Part shown: positions 1 through 7,222 of the stretch, in pieces | Numbering within the stretch: position 1 is the first letter of the stretch | How the letters are laid out: every line of letters begins with the position of its first letter | Assembly (NCBI GenBank): GCA_944393195.1 | Contig: CALXZG010000003.1 | Coordinates: forward strand, 1-35,222 | Direction of reading: 5' to 3' | DNA: 35,222 bases | Origin: an uncultured Alphaproteobacteria bacterium | GTDB lineage: Bacteria; Pseudomonadota; Alphaproteobacteria; CAAHEQ01; UBA3637 | Position numbers and translations under genes: made by a program | Notes under the pieces: model-generated | Database searches by the model: none | What the model was told of the DNA's origin: nothing | The model's input: the letters and a program-made list of their open reading frames with translations, nothing else

Positions 1-1010
1 GGGATAAAGGGTTCTTTGCGTTAACGGTATCGGCAGTCCCGCAACGGGTGTGTGATGAAATCCTGAAACAGGATTGGAATATGCCGGTGGAAACCGCCGT
101 CGGTGGTGTTGTGGTCGATGATGATACCGCCTGCGCCGCCGGGGATAATGAAATGTTGTTTGCGTTTGCGAATACATTGGATAATTCGTTGGTCCCGGGG
201 GAAGGGAATGGAGAAGAGAACGGAGATGATAACGAACCCGAACTTGAACCGTGCGGAGAGGGCGAATATCGATTGTCAACAGGGGAATGCATTACAGACC
301 CGCATACGGAGTGCGCGGATGGGGAGTTTTATAATGGATATACGTATTCTTGTACAGCCTGTCCGACAGAGGGAAATGCAGTTGAAAATAATTCATCATA
401 TATAGAGGATACATGTGAAAAGTGTTCAGGAGCACAATCCAGTGGAGGCGATCTTGAACACTACTGCGTCTATTGTCCAACGGGTGTTGTATGTGGCGAT
501 CAATGTTGTGGTGAAGGACAAATGTGTCAACGTAGTGGTTCTTATCCGTATACATATACCTGTGTATCCACATTAGGGGAAGGAGAATGTATGACGAATG
601 ACGATTGTGGGGATAATCAATATTGTAAATCGGCCTATGGTTGTCAGGCAATGAACGGGACATGTAAAACAATTAGCAGCACGACGGTGACGATTAACGA
701 GAAAACATACACGGCATCGACAGATCATATGTCGTATCATGCGGCAGAGAACTTCTGTGATGCGCTTGGGAAAAAATTAGCACCGGTGACAGACGGGTGT
801 ACGGCGGAAGAATTAGCTGCGGTTAAGGCAAACGATTATTATGGCAATTATTATGGTAGTTGCACGGGGTGGGCGCAGACGACGGGGCATGAATATTGGA
901 CAGCAACAAAGATAAATGGGTGTACTTCGTATTATGTAGAGAGTAGCCGTTCAGGCGCGGTCGGGGCTTGCAATTGGAGCATGTACTACAACCCCGCCCT
1001 GTGTCGCTAA
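1..1010 (+). CDS. Pilin-like, cysteine-rich surface protein with lectin-like C-terminus (5' partial)
   Basis: The reading frame is open to the left edge (codons from base 3), so the N-terminus is missing. The GTG at 48 is only an internal codon. The first ~60 visible residues (VPQ..C near the start, then a VVVDDDTACAAGDNEM stretch) resemble the C-terminal half of PilS-type type IV prepilins. Next comes a ~150-residue cysteine-rich region with many CxxC pairs, like EGF or TNFR-type spacer modules. The last ~100 residues carry C-type-lectin-like hallmarks: a SYHAAENFCDALGKKLAPV helix, EYWTA, and a final C-W...P-LC-R ending. The likely role is a secreted or pilus-tip adhesin with disulfide-stabilised modules, but this is inference. 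Gene family members may vary in the tail. I am sure it is coding and moderately sure of the module reading. Confidence 0.75.
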   Translation, partial: DKGFFALTVSAVPQRVCDEILKQDWNMPVETAVGGVVVDDDTACAAGDNEMLFAFANTLDNSLVPGEGNGEENGDDNEPELEPCGEGEYRLSTGECITDPHTECADGEFYNGYTYSCTACPTEGNAVENNSSYIEDTCEKCSGAQSSGGDLEHYCVYCPTGVVCGDQCCGEGQMCQRSGSYPYTYTCVSTLGEGECMTNDDCGDNQYCKSAYGCQAMNGTCKTISSTTVTINEKTYTASTDHMSYHAAENFCDALGKKLAPVTDGCTAEELAAVKANDYYGNYYGSCTGWAQTTGHEYWTATKINGCTSYYVESSRSGAVGACNWSMYYNPALCR

Positions 1011-1054
1011 GGTTCCCGCTTTTTTAATATCTCCTTTACCCATTTAATTATTTG

Positions 1055-1080
1055 TGTTGGGGCATTTAAGAGCCCCGACA
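1055..1080 (+). other. Strong hairpin downstream of the surface-protein gene
   Basis: TGTTGGGGC (1055-1063) pairs with GCCCCGACA (1072-1080) over nine positions, one of them G-T, with an 8-base loop. No T tract follows, so it is not a classical intrinsic terminator. It may stabilise the 3' end of the upstream mRNA. Apart from this hairpin and the repeat at 1149-1223, the gene-free stretch 1011-1255 shows nothing I can name. Confidence 0.45.
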
Positions 1081-1148
1081 CGGGCAAAGAGGTCCGCTTG
1101 GCCGCCCTCGCTTTCCCCGCGGGGGTGGCCGTGCGTTTTGTTTTTCCC

Positions 1149-1223
1149 GTCATTCCCGCGTAGGCGGGAATCTTTTTAAAGGAGTCGAATCGTCAAAAGA
1201 TCCTCGCTTGCGCAAGGATGACG
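1149..1223. repeat. Composite palindromic intergenic repeat (REP/MITE-like)
   Basis: The left half holds ATTCCCGC-GTAG-GCGGGAAT (1152-1171), a perfect 8-bp inverted repeat. The right half holds an imperfect hairpin, ATCCTCGC then GCAAGGAT, ending in GATGACG (to 1223). The outer ends (GTCATTCC at the left, GGATGACG at the right) are roughly inverted copies of each other. Elements of this GTCATTCCCGCG..GCGGGAATC style are dispersed in many proteobacterial genomes. Only one copy is in this window, so dispersion cannot be shown here. Confidence 0.55.
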
Positions 1224-1255
1224 TAGAATTATAGGGGGTGACGGGAAATTGGGGT

Positions 1256-1278
1256 ATAAAAAAACGCCAAAAGGCGTT
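1256..1278 (-). terminator. Intrinsic terminator of tRNA-Ser
   Basis: On the - strand, AACGCC-TTTT-GGCGTT is followed directly by a run of T (the A run at 1258-1264 on the + strand). It lies just past the CCA end of the tRNA gene. Confidence 0.75.
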
Positions 1279-1283
1279 CAGTA

Positions 1284-1374
1284 TGGCGGATGGGGCGAGA
1301 TTCGAACTCGCGTTAGGCTTTAGACCTAAACACACTTTCCAGGCGTGCGCCTTCAACCACTCGGCCACCCATCC
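1284..1374 (-). tRNA. tRNA-Ser (anticodon GGA)
   Basis: The - strand begins GGATGGG and ends CCCATCC-G-CCA, so the 7-bp acceptor stem is perfect and CCA is encoded. The anticodon stem CACGC/GTGTG encloses CTGGAAA, giving anticodon GGA, which reads UCC and UCU. A long variable arm precedes the T-arm loop GTTCGAATC, as is normal for class II serine tRNAs. The length is 91 bases including CCA. It is transcribed leftward from its own promoter at 1390-1418 and ends at the hairpin at 1256-1278. Confidence 0.96.
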
Positions 1375-1389
1375 TTCGGAATAAGAAAC

Positions 1390-1418
1390 CTTATACACCA
1401 CTTTTAAACAAAAATCAA
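1390..1418 (-). promoter_or_regulatory. Sigma-70-type promoter for tRNA-Ser
   Basis: On the - strand a TTGATT -35 box (1413-1418) and a TATAAG -10 box (1390-1395) are separated by 17 bases. The -10 box lies about 15 bases upstream of the tRNA 5' end. Confidence 0.6.
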
Positions 1419-1522
1419 GAAATTTCTTTTGTTCGATGCGGTAATCGAATCATTCGGTCGTGCGGAGAGGGTATAAGTCCGGAAATCGGGTGTTTCTTTT
1501 TTACAAAAAAAGAGAATTTTGC

Positions 1523-1552
1523 TTGCATTTTGAAATCTGTTCGGGCTACAAT
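1523..1552 (+). promoter_or_regulatory. Sigma-70-type promoter for divK
   Basis: TTGCAT (1523-1528) and TACAAT (1547-1552) are separated by 18 bases. The expected transcript start is near 1559, giving a leader of about 14 bases before the divK ATG. It probably also drives the SCS-like genes downstream. Confidence 0.55.
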
Positions 1553-1572
1553 AAACAAAAAAGTGAGGTGGC

Positions 1573-1938
1573 ATGGCTAAAATTTTAATCGTAGAAGACA
1601 ATGAATTCAATATGCGGCTTTTTTCCGACCTGTTGCAATCGCAGGGGCATCAGGTGATTGAATGTCCGGAGGGAACGGAAGCTTTGGCTTTGGTTCAGAA
1701 GAAACGGCCGGATTTGGTTTTAATGGATATTCAAATGCCGGAAATATCCGGTTTGGCGGTGACGAAGCTTATCCGAGAAACGCCCGAAATTGCCGCGACT
1801 AAAATTGTGGCGGTATCGGCTTTTGCCATGCCGGGGGATGAGGAAAAGATTTTGGCGGCCGGGTGTGATGCCTATATCGCCAAGCCGATTTCCGTTCCGT
1901 TATTTTTTCAGACCGTAGCGGATAACTTGCCAAAATAA
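1573..1938 (+). CDS. divK: DivK-type single-domain response regulator
   Basis: This is a stand-alone receiver domain (121 residues) with no output domain. The acidic pair E8-D9, phospho-acceptor D52 (in VLMDIQMP), S82 (VAVSAF) and K104 (AKPIS) are all in place, so it should be phosphorylatable. The N-terminal ILIVEDNEFNMRLFSDLL and the SAFAMPGDEEKI segment match the DivK family, which controls asymmetric division through the kinases DivJ/PleC and the CckA-CtrA relay in Alphaproteobacteria. The start at ATG 1573 has GAGGTGG just upstream. The usual neighbour pleD is absent; instead an SCS-like gene follows 19 bases later, probably in one transcript. Confidence 0.88.
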   Translation: MAKILIVEDNEFNMRLFSDLLQSQGHQVIECPEGTEALALVQKKRPDLVLMDIQMPEISGLAVTKLIRETPEIAATKIVAVSAFAMPGDEEKILAAGCDAYIAKPISVPLFFQTVADNLPK

Positions 1939-1957
1939 AGGAGCCGGAGCGGGCGCA

Positions 1958-3115
1958 ATGCTGATTAAAGAATATCAGGTTAAGAAGATTTTTAAAAAGC
2001 ATGGTGTTCCCTTATTGCGGGGCGGGGTGGCCTATACCCCCGAAGAAGCGCGTCGGGTGGCCGAAGAAATCGGCGGAAAAGCGTGGGTGGTGAAGGCTCA
2101 GATATTGGCGGGCAGTCGATCGGCCGGTCGATTTTTGGACGGCGCGGAAGAGGAGTTGAGCGGGATTGCTTGGGCAAACGCCCCGATGATGGCGGCGGCT
2201 TTGGCAGAACAGATGTTGGGGCGGTATTTACAAACGCCGGAGACGGGCGGTATTTATCATGAAGTACAGCGAGTGTATGTGGAAGAAGCTTGCCTGGGGC
2301 AGGGTGAATATCAGATGTCTTTGCGCATTGACTTTTTGACCCAAAAGCTTATTTTAACGATTGTATCGGCGGGGAATATGCTTCACCGATATGAGTTGCC
2401 GGGGTATCGGTTGGATGTGCGAACAGAGCGGCGTGTCTTGCGTGAGTTGCGCTTAAAGGACGGAAAGGCCGATCAGATGGCGGATTTGCTACGCCGGCAG
2501 GTGGCTTTGTTTGAGGCGTACGGGGCTATCGCGGTTGAGTTTGATCCGGTTATTGAGACGGCGGGAGGCTTCGTCGTTTTGGACGGGCGGATTGTGTTTG
2601 ATTCGGATTCTTTATTTCGGTATCCGGAGGTCGCGGGGATGATTGAAATTGAGGCGGGGCGTGAGCGGGAAGCGGCCGCGCGGCAACATCAATTTCGCTA
2701 CATTCATTTAGAGGGAAATATTGCCTGTTTGGTGAACGGTATCGGTTTAGGGCAGGCGACGATTGATTCCATTCACCGGAACGGGGGACAGGTGGCTTGT
2801 TTACTGGATATCGGGACGGAACCGTCCCGGGATGCGGTGGCGCGGGCTTTGAAGATGGCTTTATCGGATCCGGATATTGACGGGGTTTTAGTGAATATTT
2901 TCGGCGGCATTACGCGGTGTGATGAAATTGCGGAAGGCTTAATCGCGGCGTCGGGAGAGATTTTGGCGGGGTTGCCGGTTGTGGTGCGGATGGATGGGAC
3001 GAACGCGCATATCGGGCGGCGGTTATTGTTTGAGTCGCGGTTGTCTTTTACGGTGGTGCAAAAAATGGACGAGGCGGTTCGGACGATTATTCAACAGGTT
3101 CGGGAGGTGTCGTAA
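1958..3115 (+). CDS. Succinyl-CoA synthetase beta-like ATP-grasp protein, divergent
   Basis: The 385 residues follow the whole SucC fold: an N-terminal ATP-grasp domain opening EYQVKKIFKKHGVP, then the C-terminal ligase domain with VNIFGGITRCD (312-322) and VVVRMDGTNA. Normal length is about 390. Important positions differ from true SucC. The nucleotide-loop motif GGRGKAGG is GSRSAGRF (52-59), the metal-binding EINPL is EFDPV (194-198), and the LDVGGGAT loop near the CoA-ligase site is LDIGTEPS (283-290). K46 and D215 remain. It overlaps the alpha-like gene by one base (TAATG), so the two are surely co-translated. The TCA-cycle assignment is doubtful given the companion subunit. It is more likely a pseudoenzyme, or an enzyme with another substrate. 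Confidence 0.8.
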   Translation: MLIKEYQVKKIFKKHGVPLLRGGVAYTPEEARRVAEEIGGKAWVVKAQILAGSRSAGRFLDGAEEELSGIAWANAPMMAAALAEQMLGRYLQTPETGGIYHEVQRVYVEEACLGQGEYQMSLRIDFLTQKLILTIVSAGNMLHRYELPGYRLDVRTERRVLRELRLKDGKADQMADLLRRQVALFEAYGAIAVEFDPVIETAGGFVVLDGRIVFDSDSLFRYPEVAGMIEIEAGREREAAARQHQFRYIHLEGNIACLVNGIGLGQATIDSIHRNGGQVACLLDIGTEPSRDAVARALKMALSDPDIDGVLVNIFGGITRCDEIAEGLIAASGEILAGLPVVVRMDGTNAHIGRRLLFESRLSFTVVQKMDEAVRTIIQQVREVS

Positions 3116-4005
3116 TGTTGGTATTGCCGAATCAAAAAACGCCTATTTTAATTCAGGGTATTACGAGTGAGCTCGGGACGGTTCATACAGAATTAGCAAT
3201 AGCCTATGGGACGCATATCGTGGCGGGGACGAGTCGAGATAAAAACGTTGATTCGTTTCAGAATATTCCCGTGTTTCGGACGGTTAAGGAAGCCGTGCGG
3301 AAGACAAAGCCTTTGGTCAGTGTTATTTTTTCATCACCGGCGCGGGCTTTGGGAGATGTTGAGGAAGCGGCGCGGGCAAAGATTCCTTTGATTATTTGTA
3401 CGACGGAGCGAGTGCCTTTGCATGATGCTTTAAAAATGGCGGCTGCGGCGGAAAAATACCATGTAACATTGATCGGGCCGTCGTCACCGGGAATTGTGCG
3501 GGCAGGGGCGTGCATTGCGGGAACGATTCCGGCGCATTTATTTCCGAAGGGTAGCGTCGGTATTATGGGGCGGTCCAGTTCGTTGATTTATGAAGCCGTA
3601 CAGCAATTGGCGGAAGAAGGATTGGGTGTATCGACGTGTGTGGCTTTGGGTGCCGCGCCGATTGTGGGAACATCTTTTGAGCCTATTTTTGATGCGCTAT
3701 CGGTAGATCCGGCGACCAAAGTTATTTTGGTTATCGGGCAGTTATCGGGGCAGTTGGAAAATGATTTGGCGGCGGCCTATCATATGCGGCGGCGGAAAAA
3801 GCCGTTGGTGGTTTATATTCCGGGCGGAACAATGCGGCGGACGGTGAGGACGCCTTTAATCGGGACACCGGCATTTTCTCCGGCCGGGATTGTGGCAGAA
3901 AAGCGGGCTGTTTTAGAAAAGGCCGGTGCGGTATGGGTTGATGATCCGGCCGGGTTAGGGCAGGCGGTGGCTCGATACATTCGAAAAAAGGTGGTGCCGG
4001 CATGA
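3115..4005 (+). CDS. Succinyl-CoA synthetase alpha-like protein lacking the active-site histidine
   Basis: The fold is clearly SucD-like over 296 residues (family about 290): a CoA-binding N-terminus with ILIQGITSELGTVHTELAIAYGTHIVAG, then IGPSSPGIV (120-128), GRSSSLIYEAV and the C-terminal ligase domain. The residue that carries phosphate in true SucD (E. coli His246 in GHAGAI) aligns with L248 in TPLIGTP, and no histidine lies in that region. The glutamate that supports it (E. coli E208, IGEIGG) is Q209 in IGQLSG. The NCPG motif is SSPG. By family knowledge the normal phosphoryl-transfer chemistry cannot work. The gene starts inside the beta gene's stop and overlaps the next gene by four bases. 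Confidence 0.8.
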   Translation: MLVLPNQKTPILIQGITSELGTVHTELAIAYGTHIVAGTSRDKNVDSFQNIPVFRTVKEAVRKTKPLVSVIFSSPARALGDVEEAARAKIPLIICTTERVPLHDALKMAAAAEKYHVTLIGPSSPGIVRAGACIAGTIPAHLFPKGSVGIMGRSSSLIYEAVQQLAEEGLGVSTCVALGAAPIVGTSFEPIFDALSVDPATKVILVIGQLSGQLENDLAAAYHMRRRKKPLVVYIPGGTMRRTVRTPLIGTPAFSPAGIVAEKRAVLEKAGAVWVDDPAGLGQAVARYIRKKVVPA

Positions 4006-5378
4006 AAATGATGTGGGTGGCAGCGGTTATCGGGATGTGTATCGGGGGTATCGTATCGGCGGCAATTGCGGCGCCGGCGGGGGATGTTGTTTTACGGTCG
4101 GCAGACGGATGTCAGATGCATTATGTAACGGAGAAAAACACGGTCGGGTGGCGTATCGACGGGCAAACGGGGGTGTGTCTTGACGGATGGATTGACGGGT
4201 ATGCGGAGGTCACGATTTCGGATGCATTTCAAAAACCGGTTGAGCAAGTTTTCGGATATTTTCGGAATGGATTTTGGGTCGGATCGGAGCCGATTTCTTT
4301 TCCGGTAATGGATTTATCAACGCCGGCAGATGGGGTGCGGGCTTTGAGTGTTGCGTTGGGAGAGAGCGAAGTTGACGGAATTCGCTACGTCGGGCAATTA
4401 CGGGCAGAACGGATGGCGGATGGGTCTTTTGGGGCTTTTACGGGATGTCCGACGGCGCGGGTGTTGGCGGTAACGGATCGAACGGATGTGTTTGAGGATG
4501 AAACGGTTCAATCCGTGTTATTAAACGAAGCGATACATCAGGCTCAGGTTATGTGTCCGGCCGTGGACGTGATTCATTTTTACGGAGCGTCGGTGGTTCA
4601 GCCGACGGATGCGGATGTTTTCTTTTTTGCCGAAATTGATTTAGGATTGCGACAGATTCAGGTTCGGCGGCTGCCGTCTTCTGCCGCACGGCGTGCCGAG
4701 GCAGCACGAATGGTGCGGGTTCGGGCGGAACCGTCGGGGGTACCTATTATGCGGGTAACACCGATTCGGCCGAATACAACGTCTGTTGAAGCGGCGCACA
4801 TGTCGGAAGAGACGGATACGGCAGAGACACCGGTAGTTGATACACCGTTTGATTCCGAGGTGGCCGGTGGTGTTGAAACAGATGTGCATGCCTCGTCCGA
4901 CGGTATGGTTTTGGCGGCGGAATCGCGCTTTATCGGTCAGACGGAGAGAATGGCGGAAATCGCAAAAGAGGAAGCGGCGTCGGGTGCGGAGCCGTCGGAT
5001 ACGGTCGGTGAGGTGGTTAATAATCAGGCTGTGGCGACAGAGGATGTTGCCGTACCGGAAGTGGTTTATGATGCCGTGCCACATTTATTGACGGCGAGTC
5101 GGTTATTGGGCAAGCCGGTATCGGGGCAGGCGGCGGTTCATGTCTTTCGGGTAGATTTATCGGGGCAGGCGTGGATTGATTTACCGGTGCCGATGAAGGC
5201 TAACGGTCGGTTGGTTCAGACAGGATGGAATATGGTATCCGGATTATTTTCGGCCGAGCGTCCGACGGGAACGAAGCCGGGGGCTGTGGCACCGATGGGA
5301 ACGATAGTCATGACGGATGCGGTGGCTTGCGCCGCCGATGGATGTTTTGCGGATCCGGTGAAAGGAGAGGTTCCCTAA
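4002..5378 (+). CDS. Exported protein of unknown function with MORN-like segment
   Basis: I do not recognise a family for this 458-residue protein. An N-terminal signal sequence (a hydrophobic stretch to about residue 23, ending SAAIAAP) indicates export. Residues ~30-95 contain an aromatic/glycine pattern (GCQ, W.IDG, CLDGWIDG, GYFRNGFWVG) that recalls MORN-type repeats. The middle, about residues 225-345, is low-complexity, acidic and threonine/alanine-rich, and looks like a disordered linker. A last folded part follows. The ATG overlaps the SucD-like stop (ATGA), which implies translational coupling. The next gene starts on its stop codon. Coupling to the SCS-like pair and to a membrane protein suggests one shared, unknown process. 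Confidence 0.65.
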   Translation: MKMMWVAAVIGMCIGGIVSAAIAAPAGDVVLRSADGCQMHYVTEKNTVGWRIDGQTGVCLDGWIDGYAEVTISDAFQKPVEQVFGYFRNGFWVGSEPISFPVMDLSTPADGVRALSVALGESEVDGIRYVGQLRAERMADGSFGAFTGCPTARVLAVTDRTDVFEDETVQSVLLNEAIHQAQVMCPAVDVIHFYGASVVQPTDADVFFFAEIDLGLRQIQVRRLPSSAARRAEAARMVRVRAEPSGVPIMRVTPIRPNTTSVEAAHMSEETDTAETPVVDTPFDSEVAGGVETDVHASSDGMVLAAESRFIGQTERMAEIAKEEAASGAEPSDTVGEVVNNQAVATEDVAVPEVVYDAVPHLLTASRLLGKPVSGQAAVHVFRVDLSGQAWIDLPVPMKANGRLVQTGWNMVSGLFSAERPTGTKPGAVAPMGTIVMTDAVACAADGCFADPVKGEVP

Positions 5379-6133
5379 TGCGGCGGTTTATTTTATTTTA
5401 CGGGTTAATCGCGGTAGCTTTGGTCGGCTTAATTGTTGTGTGGTACATTCAATCGGGAGCGGAGGAAACGTTAGTTCGATATCAAAAGACAGCCGCTTTT
5501 TCGCCACGGGAAATGACGTATGTGTCGGCTGTTCATCCGTTATCGGGGGACGGGGTTGTTTTGTATAGTGTTCAATGGCCGGGGATATCGGCAACGCATC
5601 GGGCAGAACGGGTTTTAATGCGGGTGACATCGGATGAAATTGTTATCAAGGCAACCGATGTACAGGTTGATGTCGGGCAGGCTTTGGCCGATCGTTACGG
5701 GGATGATTTAGTGGCGGTGTTTCGGGCGTATCGGGCACCGGCGGATATCTTGACAAAGCCTTTTGAAACGGCGGCGTTGCTTGGGATAGATCGGTTGACG
5801 GGGGATTGGGAGTTGACGGTTCGGCCGCAGGGGGAAGCCGCACGTGTATCGGTGATTTGGAAGCGGGGACGGAAGCCTGTGGCGCAGGTGGACGCGACGG
5901 TATATATTCCGGCGATTGAGCGGGGACGTTTATGGGGATGGACGCGCGGATGGATGACGGACATGACGGTTCGGATTGATGATATGGATTTATTGCGGGC
6001 TTATGCGGGATATTTAACGGCATCAGGCAATGGTGTACCGGGTGGTTTGGCAGAGGCGGTGGCGCGGTCGGAGCCGTTGGCCATGCATATTGAATTACAA
6101 CAGCCGTTGACGGTTGCAGATTGGGTTTTATAG
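5378..6133 (+). CDS. Single-span inner-membrane protein of unknown function
   Basis: The 251-residue protein has one N-terminal transmembrane segment (about residues 4-24, after MRRF) and a large, probably periplasmic, beta-rich remainder with no motif I recognise. The start is set by AAAGGAGAGG at 5361-5370, seven bases before an ATG that shares the A of the preceding TAA. The frame stays open upstream to 5225, but that part overlaps the previous gene and has no ribosome site. It may be a scaffold or a distant AsmA/DUF2125-like protein, which I cannot show. It is the fifth gene of the divK operon and is followed by rlmB after nine bases. Confidence 0.65.
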   Translation: MRRFILFYGLIAVALVGLIVVWYIQSGAEETLVRYQKTAAFSPREMTYVSAVHPLSGDGVVLYSVQWPGISATHRAERVLMRVTSDEIVIKATDVQVDVGQALADRYGDDLVAVFRAYRAPADILTKPFETAALLGIDRLTGDWELTVRPQGEAARVSVIWKRGRKPVAQVDATVYIPAIERGRLWGWTRGWMTDMTVRIDDMDLLRAYAGYLTASGNGVPGGLAEAVARSEPLAMHIELQQPLTVADWVL

Positions 6134-6142
6134 GAGGAACGG

Positions 6143-6895
6143 ATGGCAAAGAGTAAGGGTGATAAAGAGATTTTATTGTATGGTCGGCATCCGGTGACGA
6201 TGGCTTTACAGAATCCGCGGCGGCAGATTCGGGAGATTTTAGCCGTGAAAGGGGCGGTTGACGGGCTATCGGTGCCGCCGAAAATTCCGGTTCGGATTGT
6301 CGGTCGGGAACAGATAGAGGCTTTGGTCGGTCGGGAAGCGGTTCATCAGGGGCTTGTCGCACGGTGTATGCCGTCAGCGGGGGTTCGATTGGATGATATC
6401 CTGACAGAATTAGGAGAAACAGCCGCCGGTGTTGTGTTGTTGTTGGATCAGGTAACGGATCCGCACAATATCGGGGCTATTTTACGGTCGGCAGCGGCTT
6501 TCGGCGCGTTGGCCGTTATTGTGCCGGAGGCGGGGGCTCCGGATGAAACGGGCGTTTTGGCTAAATCGGCCAGCGGGGCTTTGGAAGTGGTGCCGTTGGT
6601 TCGGGTGGCTAATTTGGCGCGCGCGATGGCTCGGTTAAAAGAGACCGGATTTTGGTGTATCGGTATGGACGGGCATGCGACGGGTGTAATCGGGGATCAA
6701 AAGTTGCCGGCTCGGGCGGCTTTTGTGATGGGATCCGAGGGGGACGGTATGCGGCGGTTGACGGCAGAAACGTGTGATTTTGTGACGAAGTTGCCGATGA
6801 GTCCGGCTATTGAAAGTTTAAATGTATCAAATGCGGCGGCTATTACGTTGTATGAATATCGGCGGCAATATCCGTTCGGAACACGGAAAGGATAA
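6143..6895 (+). CDS. rlmB: 23S rRNA 2'-O-ribose methyltransferase RlmB (SpoU/TrmH family)
   Basis: SPOUT-class methyltransferase, 250 residues. The N-terminal substrate-binding domain starts ILLYGRHPVTMAL. The catalytic domain shows all three SpoU motifs: DPHNIGAILRSAAAFG (107-121, catalytic arginine R115), FVMGSEGDGM (194-203) and SLNVSNAAAI (225-234). These form the trefoil knot that binds AdoMet. RlmB methylates G2251 of 23S rRNA, and the LYGRH start favours it over TrmH, although substrate identity is not proven by sequence. An ideal AGGAGG at 6132-6137 precedes the ATG. It sits in the divK operon, three bases ahead of a lipoprotein gene. Confidence 0.85.
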   Translation: MAKSKGDKEILLYGRHPVTMALQNPRRQIREILAVKGAVDGLSVPPKIPVRIVGREQIEALVGREAVHQGLVARCMPSAGVRLDDILTELGETAAGVVLLLDQVTDPHNIGAILRSAAAFGALAVIVPEAGAPDETGVLAKSASGALEVVPLVRVANLARAMARLKETGFWCIGMDGHATGVIGDQKLPARAAFVMGSEGDGMRRLTAETCDFVTKLPMSPAIESLNVSNAAAITLYEYRRQYPFGTRKG

Positions 6896-6898
6896 AAA

Positions 6899-7216
6899 AT
6901 GGCAATATATGGAAAAATCGGATTGGCGGTTGTGGCTATGGTCGGGTTGGTCGGATGTGCGGCGATCCAACAGGGAAAGATATCGGTACCGACAACGGAA
7001 ACAACGGCAACGGTCGAAGAGACGATGAGTCAATGTTTGCGGCGGGAGGCTATTGCCCAGATTCAAAACGGATCGGCTTTTGCCGCGTCGGTTCGGACGA
7101 CGGCCAAAGCGGTTGTGACCGCGTGTTTGGCGTCGGATACGGACGGAACCGAAAATCAGGCGGATTTATTGCCGCAGGCTATCCGGATTATCAATGAATT
7201 GATGGCGGCACAATAA
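6899..7216 (+). CDS. Small predicted lipoprotein
   Basis: This 105-residue protein has a signal peptide ending in the lipobox LVGC, so C20 would be lipidated. Alanine follows at +2, which predicts delivery to the outer membrane by Lol. The mature part is short, alanine/threonine-rich and helical, with two cysteines (in SQCLRR and TACLAS) that could pair. No family is recognised. GAAAGGA at 6887-6893 serves as the ribosome site, so it is the last gene of the operon. The convergent gene ends only six bases beyond its stop, and no terminator is visible between them. Confidence 0.65.
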   Translation: MAIYGKIGLAVVAMVGLVGCAAIQQGKISVPTTETTATVEETMSQCLRREAIAQIQNGSAFAASVRTTAKAVVTACLASDTDGTENQADLLPQAIRIINELMAAQ

Positions 7217-7222
7217 GTTGAT

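Noticed and set aside
1081-1145. Second terminator hairpin after the left-edge gene (GGCC and GGCC arms near 1100-1130)
   Set aside because: The pairing is imperfect with a long loop, and the T-rich stretch is displaced from the stem.
1958-4005. Calling the pair ordinary sucC and sucD
   Set aside because: The phosphohistidine and several other key residues are missing, so the gene symbols would mislead.
4837-5091. Arginine-rich + strand frame of 84 codons
   Set aside because: It is a shadow in another frame of the low-complexity part of the exported protein at 4002-5378.
5646-6362. Long proline-rich - strand frame of 238 codons
   Set aside because: It is the antisense of the membrane-protein and rlmB genes. 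Its proline and serine richness comes from reading CGG/GGG-type codons backwards, and it has no ribosome site.
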